Assembly: GCA_022457155.1 (NCBI GenBank)
Contig: JAJGOT010000703.1
Location: 272,110-336,109, forward strand
DNA length: 64,000 nt
Source of the DNA: Cladopsammia gracilis
Taxonomy: Eukaryota > Cnidaria > Anthozoa > Scleractinia > Dendrophylliidae
Direction of reading: 5' to 3'
Positions 32,779 to 44,640 of this stretch are shown here, one piece after another (within the stretch, counting starts at the first letter, position 1; every line of letters starts with the position of its first letter). The notes beneath the pieces were generated by a model, which was given only the letters and a program-made list of their open reading frames with translations, searched no databases and was not told where the DNA came from. The translations under genes were made by a program, and so were the position numbers.

Positions 32779-32959
32779 CAGGGCCGTAGCTGTAGCATGA
32801 GGCGATACGAGGAACTTGCCTTGGTAAAAATAGAATTCAGTTTGAATACTTGTACAAGCATTGGATCTCTCCTGTAAAAGGTTGTGCATAAAAAATTGAA
32901 AGAAGTGTTCTCTTTTTTAATATTGCCTCGGTAAGAATTTTCGTCTGACCACGGCCCTG
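32779..32959. mobile_element. MITE with CAGGGCCGTAGC ends, copy 2
   Basis: Left end CAGGGCCGTAGCTGTAGC and right end GACCACGGCCCTG are inverted repeats, matching the family member at 25374-25536. CTATA occurs on both sides (32774-32778, 32960-32964) and may be the target duplication. It lies just 3' of the NOX-like coding region, possibly within its 3' UTR. Confidence 0.75.
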
Positions 32960-32974
32960 CTATAGAGCATATAC

Positions 32975-33445
32975 TAGACTATACTCTGGAAAAACATACT
33001 ATAGAGACCATGCTATAGGTCGCGCATATACTAGACTATACTATAGAGAACTTACTATGGAGACCATGCTATACATCGCACATATACTAGACTATACTAT
33101 AGAGAACTTACTATGGAGACCATGTTATAGAGTGCGTATATACTAGACTATACTATAGAGGCCATGCTAGAAAGACAATGCTATAGAACGCGCATATACT
33201 AGACCATACTATAGAGAACATACTATAGAGACCATGCTATAGAGCGCGCACATACTAGACCATACTGTAGAGAAGATACTAGTATAGAGACCATGCTACA
33301 GAGCGCGCATATACTAGACCATACTATAGAGACCATGCTATAGAGCGCACATATACTAGACTATACTATAGAGAACATACTATAGAGACCATGCAATAGA
33401 GCATATATTAGACTAGACTATAGCGACTTTATAATAGGGCATATA
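32975..33445. repeat. Degenerate CTATAGAG-rich tandem repeat
   Basis: A unit of roughly 55-65 bp containing ATACTAGACTATACTATAG, AGACCATGCTATAGAGCGCG and CATATACTAGAC recurs about seven times with variable spacing. CTATAG palindromes are frequent, so single strands could fold extensively. It begins at the right end of the neighbouring MITE. Confidence 0.8.
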
Positions 33446-33486
33446 CCTAAAAGGCATACTATAGAGAAGATTTTCCAAGTTAAATG

Positions 33487-33647
33487 AATAGCCCAATTTC
33501 AATATATTAAAATTCAACTTGAAACAAAAAACATCACTACGAGGCTTAGGGGAATGATAGTAGGGATTTATGTGGTTTATTTCCCTAAGCCTCGTAGTGA
33601 TGTCTTTTGTTTCAAGTTGAATTTTAATATATCGAAATTAGGCTATT
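33487..33647. mobile_element. Hairpin MITE (AATAG ends), copy 1
   Basis: Long inverted arms: AATAGCCCAATTTCAATATA at the left and TATCGAAATTAGGCTATT at the right, continuing inward through CACTACGAGGCTTAGGGGAA and its complement. It is the same family as 35731-35906. Non-coding. Confidence 0.85.
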
Positions 33648-34633
33648 ATTAAGTAAACTATTTATACTTAAAGTAGTTATGTTTAGGATGAAGGAAACAG
33701 ATACCATTTTAACTTTTTTGAAAAAAAAATGAGTTTAAAACAAGGTGGATATCACCTTGTTTACCGTTTAACACCAATATCGAAATGCAAATTCTCCTTT
33801 TTTTCCCATACGTTTGTCATAGCATTAGTGGGGAGAAGTTGTTAAAATATCAAGAGAATTCATCTTGGGTGATCATATCCTCAATTCTCATGACATCTCT
33901 GGTTGATTAAAAGCATTGATTTTAGAAGGAGAAATTCAATGCTGATCGTTATTGGAGCTTAAATGGAACCTACCTGCTCTCGCTTTTTTAAAAACATATG
34001 CTGTGAATTAACGTTCATTTTATTTTCTTGTTTAGTGGATTTTTACGTCAGCTAATTTGAATTTAGTTTGTAGAAGAAAGTTATTCACGTTAAATGTAAT
34101 TAAAAGAACCAAAACGCCCATGTTTGACTATTTTCTAAAGTCGAGGTCAATTGAATGCAATGGAATGCACTCGTGGTGTGTTCGATTGGCAGTTTATTGC
34201 GGAATAAGAAGAAAAGGGGTTTACCGCTACAAGGTCCTTTAAAATATGAAGTACAGAGCTCCTAGGTATAGATTGAATATATGACCGTAATTAAGCAATA
34301 CCTGACATATATTGATCTTTATTGCATATATACGACTCTATATGTTGGACACATGAAAATAGTACTCTCAGATACCTTATACATGAAGTACTCTCTGATA
34401 GGAATATCCGGGATTTATCGATATCCTCAGTATTCTAAGAACTGATAACTTCACTCAAAGGCACTCTAAATAAAAGTTTACCAAACGAATCCATTTTATG
34501 GAAAGAACATAACAGCAGTAAAGTACTGCTCACGGATAGTTTTTCTTGAATTGTCACACTGTAAAAGTTCTTCCACTGCGCATAAGGGAACTGAATATTT
34601 CTACTTAGTAACCTGGTCATTGTGTGGAAATAA

Positions 34634-34766
34634 GGCTGAAGTTGACCTTGTTTTGATAGAAACCTTCCTTCTTTTCATATGTAAATCATGTTGTTCTTAT
34701 GCTAACTAACATGATTTACATATGAAAAGCAGGAAGGTTTGTATCAAAACAAAATCAACTCCAGCC
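34634..34766. mobile_element. Hairpin element
   Basis: GGCTGAAGTTGACCTTGTTT at the left pairs, with minor mismatches, with AAACAAAATCAACTCCAGCC at the right. Inward, TTTTCATATGTAAATCATGT pairs with ACATGATTTACATATGAAAA. The loop is about 15 bases. Non-coding, MITE-like. The surrounding 33650-35730 otherwise shows no supportable gene; a fragment of the AGGATTTCGTGAAT family lies near 35220-35305. Confidence 0.8.
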
Positions 34767-35730
34767 TCACTTTCACTCAAAGGCCAGGGTACTAAGCCCA
34801 CAACTGTAAAATGGTCTATTATGGGATGTTAAGTCTATCTGACATAATGTTAATTGCATCATAACGGACAGTTCACCATTTTCTGGAGCAGCGCCCCTTT
34901 AATGCCACATTTTCGGGAATTTCAAGAAACTGCGCTGATTTCTTCGGCAATGTTTATCTAAGCCTGTTTTTGTTTTTTTGTTTGTTTGTTTTTTAGGGGG
35001 TTAACATTGTTATATGAATTAAATATGACCTTTTCTTGCGACATATATTCCAGTCCTTCTACTGAAGCTTTTCTTGACTTTCTTTGCTTCAGACATGGTG
35101 CAAGCAAATCAACGAACTCAGTTACTATTCAAATTTGCGATAATTATTATATATAACCACGATCTGAGAACATTTGATTGGCTTATCTACGGCAATCGAA
35201 AATTTTCCGGGACTAATTAACTTAGGACCGTATCAGTAGGAAGCTCCTAAATTTCATCCCAAGTTATATTTTAGGATATATCTTAGGTAGGATTTCGTGA
35301 ATCCGGCCCCTGATTATTGACTGGTCTTGTCATTGATGTTAAAACTGAGCAGTCGTTCTTTGCTCAGTAACTGGACAAGAACTTCTATTATTAAAGGCAA
35401 TAGACCTTACTATGCAGAGAAACATCAAAACTTAGCGAAAAGAAAAACAGAACGAAAAATAAAAGCATTTTCTCCCAAAGTGTTCGTTTTTCGTAGGACA
35501 ACCTTGATCAGTCAGATCCTAATAGGGGTGGGGTAGGAATGTCAGGTGTGGGCTCCTGACAGCCCAGAAAGGTTTGCTGTGAAGCATCGAGCCCAAACGT
35601 TTCCCTACCCGGAGGTCGTCAAAGAAAATTGTGACTGCAGGGTCCTTTAAATATTCTTTTTAATCGCAACGCACAGATTAACAAGCTAAGGGGATTCTAA
35701 GAAGGAAAAATCTATTAAGATTAATTTGGT

Positions 35731-35906
35731 AATAGACCAATTCCGATATATTAAAATTCATACTTGGCCCCGAGGCTTAGGGGAATAAAACAAAAAAATC
35801 ACATCGAGGTTCAGGGATGAATAATTTCAATAATTTGTTTCTTTAGTTTTATTCCCCTAAGCCTCGGAGCCAAGTATGAATTTTAATATATCGAAATTGG
35901 TCTATT
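35731..35906. mobile_element. Hairpin MITE (AATAG ends), copy 2
   Basis: Arms AATAGACCAATTCCGATATA and TATCGAAATTGGTCTATT, continuing through CCCGAGGCTTAGGGGAATAA and its complement near 35845-35870. About 30 outer bases per arm resemble copy 1, while the centres differ. Confidence 0.85.
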
Positions 35907-36087
35907 CGTACTGCGTGTATTGCTAGAAACATACTCTCCGAATTGTTTCACGCATTTCGCAGCACTGTGAATGTAATTTTTTTGTCTGTTTATAATACAA
36001 ACTAAAGTTAGGAAGAGCAGGAATTTTCCCGTAATACGCATGGAGCTCTGAATTAGATATTAATGAACCCTGAAGCCCTGATATTTT

Positions 36088-36206
36088 ATTCTTGTACTGT
36101 ACTGCACTGCACTGCACTGCACTGCACTGCAATGCACTGCACTGCACTGCACTGCACTGTACTGCACTGCACTGTACTGCACTGTACTGTACTGTACTGT
36201 ACTGTA
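36088..36206. repeat. Pentanucleotide microsatellite (ACTGC/ACTGT)n
   Basis: About 23 tandem copies of ACTGC with ACTGT variants grouped at both ends. The period of five leaves reading frames open on both strands, which explains several apparent small proteins here. Confidence 0.97.
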
Positions 36207-36327
36207 CCAATACTGTAATGGCTTGCTCACAAATGGGCAAAGAACATTCAATACCCATTAGCCGTACTCACTTTGGAGATAGTCAGAAGTGAAATGAGCC
36301 GCTTAAACATGGTTATTATTAAGCACG

Positions 36328-36329
<2 letters not shown>

Positions 36330-36361
<32 letters not shown>
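36330..36361. repeat. Poly-T run (about 32 T)
   Basis: A homopolymer run that could be the complement of a retroposed poly-A tail on the minus strand. The following 36367-36600 includes CAGACGTTTCGGGGATAACC and CCTTCATCAGTG, a motif style common in dispersed retroelements, but no coding sequence is seen. Confidence 0.7.
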
Positions 36362-36365
<4 letters not shown>

Positions 36366-36878
36366 CGTGGCACTCACGGTTAATGATAATATTGAAATTC
36401 AGTTAAGACTGAGTGCCGAAAAAGAAACTGTGACAAAGACAGTCAGACGTTTCGGGGATAACCCCTTCATCAGTGTTTGTGTTAGTTTTTACGGGACAAA
36501 CGCTCCTGCTCACGTACAATTTGTTGAGTGTACGCTAAAAAATATTCAAATAAAACGCGAATTCGAACGCGCGCTTTGCGCGCATAAATGCGACAGAGAA
36601 TGAAACTTGAAGCCAGTGTAACCTCATGGAAAATTAGAATTTAAAGTCAATGTTAATTCCATGAGGCGCCAAGGTCTTGTGTAGAAAGATTAGCCTCATT
36701 TCTTCTCTCTGTCGTGTGGCAGTCTCTCCCATGACTTTCTTTATCACTGACACCGACATGTTGTTGATCTTGAGTCGAGATGTTGTTGATCTTGAGTGTC
36801 CCGGTTGGTTGAAATGTTCGACAATGGTTATTATTACCCTATTAGTCTTATTAAGGAGAACAATACTTACCTTCTTTA

Positions 36879-37160
36879 GAGCAGTTTTCAATTGAGTGTC
36901 GTAAAACCAAAACCAAAGTAATTACTCTGACCAATCACAGCAGTCGTAAACAATCCAATGAACCAATCAGAACTCGAAGCAATTACATGTCGGCGGCGCT
37001 AAGCGCGGGAAAACGCGTGCGAGCAAGTCACGATTGGTTTTGGTTTTACTTCTGATTGGTCGAGAAAGTGGCGCGAGATTTTTTAGCCAATCACAAAGCG
37101 TAGCAATGCAAAACCAAAGCAATTGTGTAATTACTTTCGACACTCAATTGAAAACTGCTC
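36879..37160. mobile_element. MITE of the TTTTCAATTGAGTGTC family, copy 2
   Basis: GAGCAGTTTTCAATTGAGTG and CACTCAATTGAAAACTGCTC are perfect 20-bp terminal inverted repeats, flanked by TA on both sides (TTTA before, TAAA after). Subterminal ACCAAAACCAAAGTAATTAC and CCAATCA motifs repeat in inverted orientation. This copy is better preserved than the one at 29778-30024. Confidence 0.9.
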
Positions 37161-37342
37161 TAAAACAAATGTGTTTATAGAAGACAATTACTTACTTTGT
37201 AAAGTATTAATTAACATTTCATTTGACGCTACTTGTGATAAAACCGTTTAGAAGTGATAAAGTGGTGTATTATTTACTGGCAAAATTGCAAACAACAGTA
37301 ACTTGAGATATAAAAATTCGGCCGAATTTTAGAACCGCTCTT

Positions 37343-39559
37343 AGGCCCGGTTTAAACGTCGCATTTTACATGCACCGAATCTAATTGCCGAATTAAGTGC
37401 ATGTAAAATGCGACGTTTAAATCAATTAAATTCGGCAGATTTGTATTAAATGCGAGTTCAGTCGAATATTCGACTGATCCAGTCGAATATGCGACTGAGG
37501 CCCGCATTTTACATGCGCCGAATCTAATTGCCGAATTAAGTGCATGTAAAATGCGACGTTTAAATATGGAATTTCTGGCGTTTGAGTGGATACGAATTAG
37601 CCGGAAATGAAATATTTCTGCGGCACGAGAACAGTGGGGACTGGGGCTAGCTCAGTGGAATGAGCACGTGCATAAGGGAGGGCTATATAAGAGATGAATA
37701 TCACGTGGGATATCATTCTAGGCCGACACCTCAGTTTAGCTAACGTTATTTTTATTTTATTTTATTTATTTATTTATTTTACTTTATTTTTAAGTATGTC
37801 GTCCCTCGTGTAGCCTCGTAGGATGGGCTATTTAGAGCTTGAGCCATGGTTCCTACCCAGATTTCCTGACGAGTTTTTTCCCCACCGCGGGTTTTTTTCC
37901 GGCAGGTTTTTTCTGGCCTCCGTCTGACAGTACAATGTTTGTAAACTGTCGCTCAGCTCTGTATCATGTTACGTATCGCATACTTGGATGTAATAAGAGG
38001 TTGTAGTATAACGTATTGTTATAGTTCCTGGTGCTCGGCCGAAACCGCCAAAATAAACCTAATGGTTTTTGATCATGTTGTTTACTGTGTAGTGGAGCTG
38101 AAATCAATTAAATTCGGCAGATTTGTATTAAATGCGAGTTCAGTCGAACATTCGACTGATCCAGTCGAATATGCGACTGAGGTACGACAGTTGATTTACA
38201 CGCCGCATTTTACACGTGCCGAATCGAATTCATAAATTATGTTAATTATATTTTACCCATAACTCCACAGTTTTATGCTACATGACATGCGCACAGAAAA
38301 TTGGCGGGAAGAAAGCAATATGGCGGCTGTCGAGCCGGATACTAGAATGTGTGGTTCGTGCTTCTCTCCAACAAAGTATACATGTTTGACATGCGGTCAT
38401 TTTTTTTTGTATGAGATGCGCATGTTTTTGAAGTAGACGAGGAAACACCGGGTTGGAAAGCAGGATGAAGTGTAGCTCGTTGCGAAGCTTGTTTTCGGGA
38501 GAAGATGGAGAACGAAGTCAATGAACGAGAATTTGATCAGGAAAGTGAAACGAATACCACTTTCTCTTCTCGATCAAGTTCAAGTCTTCTTCTTGCTATC
38601 AGGTGATGCACTGCCATTTGCATTATAAGTCGCCGTTTCCTGTTAGCGCGAATGGTGTTTGAAAGGCATAAACGCCGCAAACGCAAAATATGCTCCTTAT
38701 CTTTGTCAGCCATATTGGCGGAAACTTAGAGCGGAGTCTGGGAATAAAGATGTCACTCGCACTCGCCAATTAAATTCGGCACAATTAAATGCGACGTTAA
38801 ATCAAATGCCGAACTTTTTTAATTCAAGTCGACTTAAATTAGTATTAGATTCGGCGCATGTAAAATGCGACGTTTAAACCGGGCCTGAGGTTCGACAGTT
38901 GATTTAAACGCCGCATTTTACATGTGCCGAATCGAATTCATAAATTATGTTAAATATATTTTACCGACAACTCCACAGTTTTATGCTACATGACATGCGC
39001 ACAGATAATCGGCGGGAATCGCGAATCGCGGGTCTAAGAAAGCAATATGGCGGCTGTCTAGGATACTAATATGCGTGGTTCGTGCTTCTCTTCGCAATTC
39101 AACAAAGTGTACATGTTTGACATGTGGTCATTTTTTTTTTGTATGAGATGCTTTGTTTTTGAAGTAGACGAGGAAACACCGGGTTGGAAGGCAGAACTAA
39201 GTGTAGCTCGTTACGATAGCAAAAGCATGACAAGAGAACAAACATACAGAAGCCGTCTTCTTCTTGCTAGAAGGTGATGCACTACCATCTGCATTATAAG
39301 TCGCCGTTTCCTGTTAGCGCGAATGGTGTTTGAGAGGCACAAACGCCGGAAACGCAAAATGTGCTCCTTATCTTTGTCAGCCATATTGGCGGGAAAGTTA
39401 GAGCGGAGTCTGGGAATAAAGATGTCACTCGCACTCGGCAATTAAATTCGGCACAATTAAATGCGACGTTTAAATCAAATGCCGAACTTTTTTAATTCAT
39501 GTCGACTTAAATTAGTATTAGATTCGGCGCATGTAAAATGCGACGTTTAAACCGGGCCT
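37343..39559. mobile_element. Nested TIR DNA-transposon remnant
   Basis: The ends AGGCCCGGTTTAAACGTCGC and GCGACGTTTAAACCGGGCCT are perfect inverted repeats, continuing as ATTTTACATGCACCGAATCT and relatives. Related end sequences recur inside near 37498-37570, 38097-38230 and 38850-38940, and the blocks 38230-38880 and 38900-39540 are duplicates (both contain GAAAGCAATATGGCGGCTGT). Minus-strand pieces of both read MADKDKEHILRFRRLCLSNT and similar, a basic N-terminus that could be a transposase remnant. No clear target duplication. Confidence 0.7.
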
Positions 39560-40545
39560 ATACTCTCCTACGTGCATCGTTCGTGTTTCCGGTAGAAATG
39601 GTTTATAATCAAGTGAAACGAAAAATTGTTACGTGTAACAGCAGCTTGAAACAATAAAAGCTTCTCGGTACATCTATTTCAGTGAGCCAAATAGTGTACG
39701 ATAACGTTTTTAACAACCTTTTAAAACTTTATTCACGAGAATCAGTCTGTAACTTCTATATCAATCCTTCTGTGAACTGTATTCAATTCGGGGATTCCCC
39801 TGATGGCCTCAGATGACGTAATACAATGAGCAGTGTTTCCGCTTTTCTAAGAAAGTCTATTTTTGTTCCATTCTCAGAACATTCATCAGATGCGCTGTCA
39901 GATTGGCACTTCTTTCATTTTAATGTCTCTAAAATCAAGTTACTTTATCAGAATTTATTAATCAAAGTTAGTAAACGTATTATTTCATTCCCTAAAAAGA
40001 CGTCAGATTATATGAATGACAAAAATATTTTCTAAAAACTGAACCGGAAATTGAGCATTTTCTTGCGTGACTTGCTCGTGACCCGGCATCTTACACTGCA
40101 CATTGCTGATTATTAAAAAACATATTAACCCGTCCAAGAAATCGCTTTATTTGTATTTAGAGATCCCTTAAAAAAATCAACTTGAGGAAAGTAACCAAAT
40201 GTAAGACCGGGCAGAAAAAAATATCCAGTTTTTGTGCTTGTATTAAAAAGATCAAGGGACAACAATAAAAAAATCTATTACTGAGCGATTTATCAATCTG
40301 ATAAGAAAACAATATTTTGACAATTGTTCCTCTCCCAGGAGGGGAGGGGAGGAGATGCTCATCGAATATTTTGAAAACAACCCCTAAAAGGTAGCCTGCG
40401 CGCAGCCCCCGGGGAGTACTCTCATGTAATTTGCAGAGCGCCCCCCCCCCCCCCCAGGGGGGCGTGCAGGTAGCCTGCATGCAGCCATCCCAGATGTCCT
40501 TGCTCCCCGTGTGAAGCAAACTGAAATAGAAGAAGTCTGCGCGCA

Positions 40546-40990
40546 GGCTACTGAAAGGTACCAGAATCTATTAGTAAGGGCTAATGAAAGGTACCAGAAT
40601 CTATTAGTAAGGACTACTGAAAGGTACCAGAATCTATTAGTAAGGACTACTGAAAGGTACCAGAATCTATTAGTAAGGGCTGCTGAAAGGTACCAGAATC
40701 TATTAGTAAGGGCTACTGAAAGGTACCAGAATCTATTAGTAAGGGCTGCTGAAAGGTACCAGAATCTATTAGTAAGGGCTACTGAAAGGTACCAGAATCT
40801 ATTAGTAAGGGCTACTTAAAGGTACCAGAATCTATTAGTAAGGGCTGCTGAAAGGTACCAGAATCTATTAGTAAGGGCTACTGAAAGGTATGCAGAATCT
40901 ATAAGTAAGGGCTACTGAGAGGTTCCTGAGAATCTATTAGTAAGGGCTACTGAAAGGTATGCATAATCTATTAGTAAGGGCTGTGGTCCC
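40546..40990. repeat. 33-bp minisatellite, about 13 copies
   Basis: Unit GAAAGGTACCAGAATCTATT then AGTAAGGGCTACT. Since 33 is eleven codons, a frame reading ERYQNLLVRAT repeats without stops from the ATG at 40511 to 40819. Unit 2 lacks the array at the homologous place. It could be a fortuitous frame or a small repetitive peptide; there is no splice or promoter evidence for the latter. Confidence 0.95.
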
Positions 40991-43900
40991 AATTTTATTT
41001 TAACACTAGGGGTACCAAAAGAAACTATTAACAAGTATTTTCACAGTTTTTATTGTTGATAATTCTAAGGACAGTTTTATTGTCAAAATTCTATTTTGCA
41101 TATAAATGAGATTATGAAAAAAGATTACGTACTTCTATAAAGACCAGGGTTTGTTATATAAAAGGACACCGTGGTTTAATGATATACATGTACTCTATCA
41201 CACTGTGAATTAAATCATAACATTAGAGTACATTAAAATCATACTTAGAAAAATACACACATGACTTTGTATGCTTACATAGCCTGCTGCAAATACCACA
41301 GTGAGTCTGGAAGAACTTGCAAAAAAAAAAAAAAACAAGTGAAAACTTTTCAATCAGTTCTCACAAAATCCTTTGACATCAGGCCATGTTAACATAAAAT
41401 AAGCAAGTAATAACTGTATTTACATAACCTCCTGTTAAACTCAAGAGGAGGGATCACATATAAAAGTGAGAGGGATGCTAATCAGAAAACAAGGTGTCTG
41501 AATCTGGTTTTGTAGACATGACTCTGATCCAATAGGATAACCACCCTGTCACTTCAACATGGCACAACCACACCCCACACCCCACACCCCACACCCCACA
41601 CCCCACATGCCACACACCACACCCCACACTCCTTATCAGAATGCTATCCATAACACACTAGTCCACTTATCAATTCCCAAGAAGGGGAGGAAGAGGGCAG
41701 AATAAAAATAAGGATGTGGATCATTCAAACTCTATTGTCATTTACAATGTCAGCAATTTGTCTTGAAGTCTGAGCCCCAGGGTGGGGACATTTGAATATT
41801 TGGTTAACAAGAGATGACAAAACTTTGTTGCAAAATATTCAAATAAAAAGGGATATAATTTATCCAGGATGATGGGATTTTCATCTGATTTAAGTTACAT
41901 TTTTGGTTCTAGGATGGAGATTGAACAAAAATTCTTCAGAAAAGTTGAATGCTCCACATACACCCATCTCACCCCACCACCAGTTGATTTTGGACATTAA
42001 AGGGTGGGTTAGTTAAATTACCCCAACAATATTATAAAACTTAAACCTAATAGTACAAATCTTATGTAATTCTTGAATACTCTCCAGAGTAAATTAAAGA
42101 CTGGTTATATGGTCAGTCAAGAGATTAATGAGATCATAATTATATGGTCTCAAAGTTCTTTTGGCTAAAAAAGCCACAGTTCTACAGCTAATAGTTCACT
42201 TATAATAACTTATAGTTCACTTATAACAATACTTGCACTGTATATTTAAATCGTTTAAGTGTGGGTATACAAGCCCAGCATTATTATTTATAAGGTCACA
42301 ATTAAACTATGTAATGGCCACATGCAGTCCTCTCTATGCGAATCCAAAATGTTCCAGTTAACAGTTTGATCAGTAAGAAATTTTACTGTCAGCGTTTAAA
42401 ACGAATAATACATCATGCATATAATAATTATTAAAACCAAACTTACACAATAAAATGTTTATACTGTACCATTACAGATTTGTACTGGTCAACTATTCAT
42501 GAAAATTATTGAGCCTGAGTGCAAAAAGGCCCATTCATGCAAATTTCATTACTGATTAATAATTGACCTACATGTAGTTAATAATTGAGCCAATTAGTCT
42601 ATTCTGATTGGCTTTTACATGTATTCTCGGAAATTATACTCTAGTCATACTTGACATGTATATTCTGTCTTTCACACTCTTGTCTTTCTAACATTTAGCT
42701 AATTCCTTAGCTATTCAAAAACCTGGTATTGTAAACCAGTAACTTGCACCCCAATTAATTACCTCGATCACTATCAGAAGTGTTTGGCAGACCAGCAAGA
42801 ATTTATTTTAAAAATCAAAATTATTGAAGTAAAAAAAGGAAAAGCCAACAAATTGAAATAAATCATCTAGTAATTATAACCCTTAAACATTTCATCGCCA
42901 TTTAACTCAATTAAAGCTTATAATTAATTACAACAAAAAGTTAAAACCACACATCGTTTCTGACTATTTAAATTTTTGTTGATGACATAATATGCACTTT
43001 ACAGTGCAACGTTGGAAAAAGGCAACAAAATGTAGGTATACATGTGATACTTTTATGTAACTGAAGTTACAGTTGAACCGCTATAAAGAGGCCCTATGTC
43101 CTCTAGGAACTCACAAGTGGCTGCTTGGGTAATATGGCCACTTGCATGATCTCCTTAATAGGGATTTTGTCAGAAATTAACATAATGCACAGCATAAATG
43201 TCAATTCATGCCCATTTGAATATAACATTTTTGATAGACTAGTTGGAGGCTTGTCACAACTGTTGAACATAATACAGCCTGTGTTCAAACTGTAATTCCA
43301 AGCTGGTAATTTCGAAGTTCATGTACTCTAAAGAACAACAAAAGAGTCCCAAACAAAGTTTGTGACTAATAATAATAATAAATAATACAATCTTTATTAC
43401 CGTGTCTATGTATTTAGCTCATAGAGCTAATTGGGGTTTAGCTCATAGAGCTAATTGGGGACACCTACTATTATAAAATAAAAAGAATAATTTTGATTCT
43501 GTAGGTAATGAATTCCTCATGTGAAAAAATTTAATGCAAAAAAAAAAAAAAATGGGGGATAACCGACTTCGCTTACGATACTGTAAATGGCCCCAATAGT
43601 CTAAAAATATTGTAAATGAATCTCTGAAATGCAACTCTTTAGGTCAAATTTTATATCTGTTGGTCTGTTAAGAAAATTCATTCAACCAGTGATGTCCCTT
43701 AAAAGGAAAGCTAATTTTTAAACTACAAGCATTTGCAAACTCAAACAGCCTCAAGTTGGTTGGATTTGATATTGGCAGGTAGAAAAATAGACCATCTAAA
43801 ATTCCTACATTGATATTTTTATTCATTTTTTCGCAATCTGTTGGGGTCACCCACCTTCCAAGCAAGTTAAATCTAAGGAAAATTAACACAACAACTACCA

Positions 43901-44288
43901 GCCTGTTATGTGCTTAAGAGATACACCGTATTGTCTTACACGAGTGCTCATGCATGATGTAGTATGACATTGCAAAATGAATTGCGTGTGTAGTAAGGAT
44001 GTGCATAACGAATGAGTGCAAATGTCCTGAATAGGCGTGGTTGCTTAATAGGGGTTCTATTTACAGTATATTACTCTAGATTATAAATTTTGGGACTTTG
44101 ATAACTACTGCCCTCATTTAACAGACTGGGACACTTAATAGAGGTTCAACTGCAATAAATCATTCATCTTAAAAAATTATGAGATATTATTGGTTTGAAA
44201 TGCCAACAGTAAAAGAACATTTAATATTTGACTCACTACAGTGTAATGATGTTCCTAGAGCTCCACTGAGTAATTAACATCTCCTTAG

Positions 44289-44640
44289 ACTGAGACATTT
44301 AAAGTTCATATTACCAAGACCTGCAGAGAAAAAGACATTAAAGGTATAACATTATTTTTTGACTTTTTTAAACTTATATTATAAGCATTAATATTTAAAA
44401 GTTTTTTGTTTTTGTTTCACAGTGGTTGCTGCCATTTTGATAGTGCATGGGTCAAACTTGTGCAAAATACAGACAGTGAGTGTTTGTATCAGAAATCCAA
44501 ATTATGGCAGACATTTTTGTTGTACTTTAATTTTTGACTTGGCTGAAAAAAACTTCAGAAACTTGGAAAAGATTATATTCATCAAATTTGAGAGGAACTG
44601 CAGCTAAGCTGAGAAGCCCTGGTTTTAAAGAATGAGTGGA
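44289..44640 (+). pseudogene. Splice-bounded decayed exon pair, unit 3 copy
   Basis: The first segment (44289-44343) is one base shorter than in units 1 and 2, giving LRHLKFILPRPAEKKDIK only if the boundary is shifted. The second follows TTTCACAG (44422) and, from GTTGCTGCC, is open as VAAILIVHGSNLCKIQTVSV to a TAA near 44608. The reading differs in frame from unit 1. All three copies thus keep the same splice signals but have incompatible indels. Product unknown. Confidence 0.28.

Noticed and set aside
36060..36292. Frames reading QCSAVQCSAVQ or ALHCTALHC on both strands
   Set aside because: Artefact of the ACTGC pentanucleotide repeat.
37640..37680. tRNA-like A box (TAGCTCAGTGG)
   Set aside because: No matching B box or cloverleaf downstream. 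At most a fragment of a tRNA-derived SINE inside the nested TIR element.
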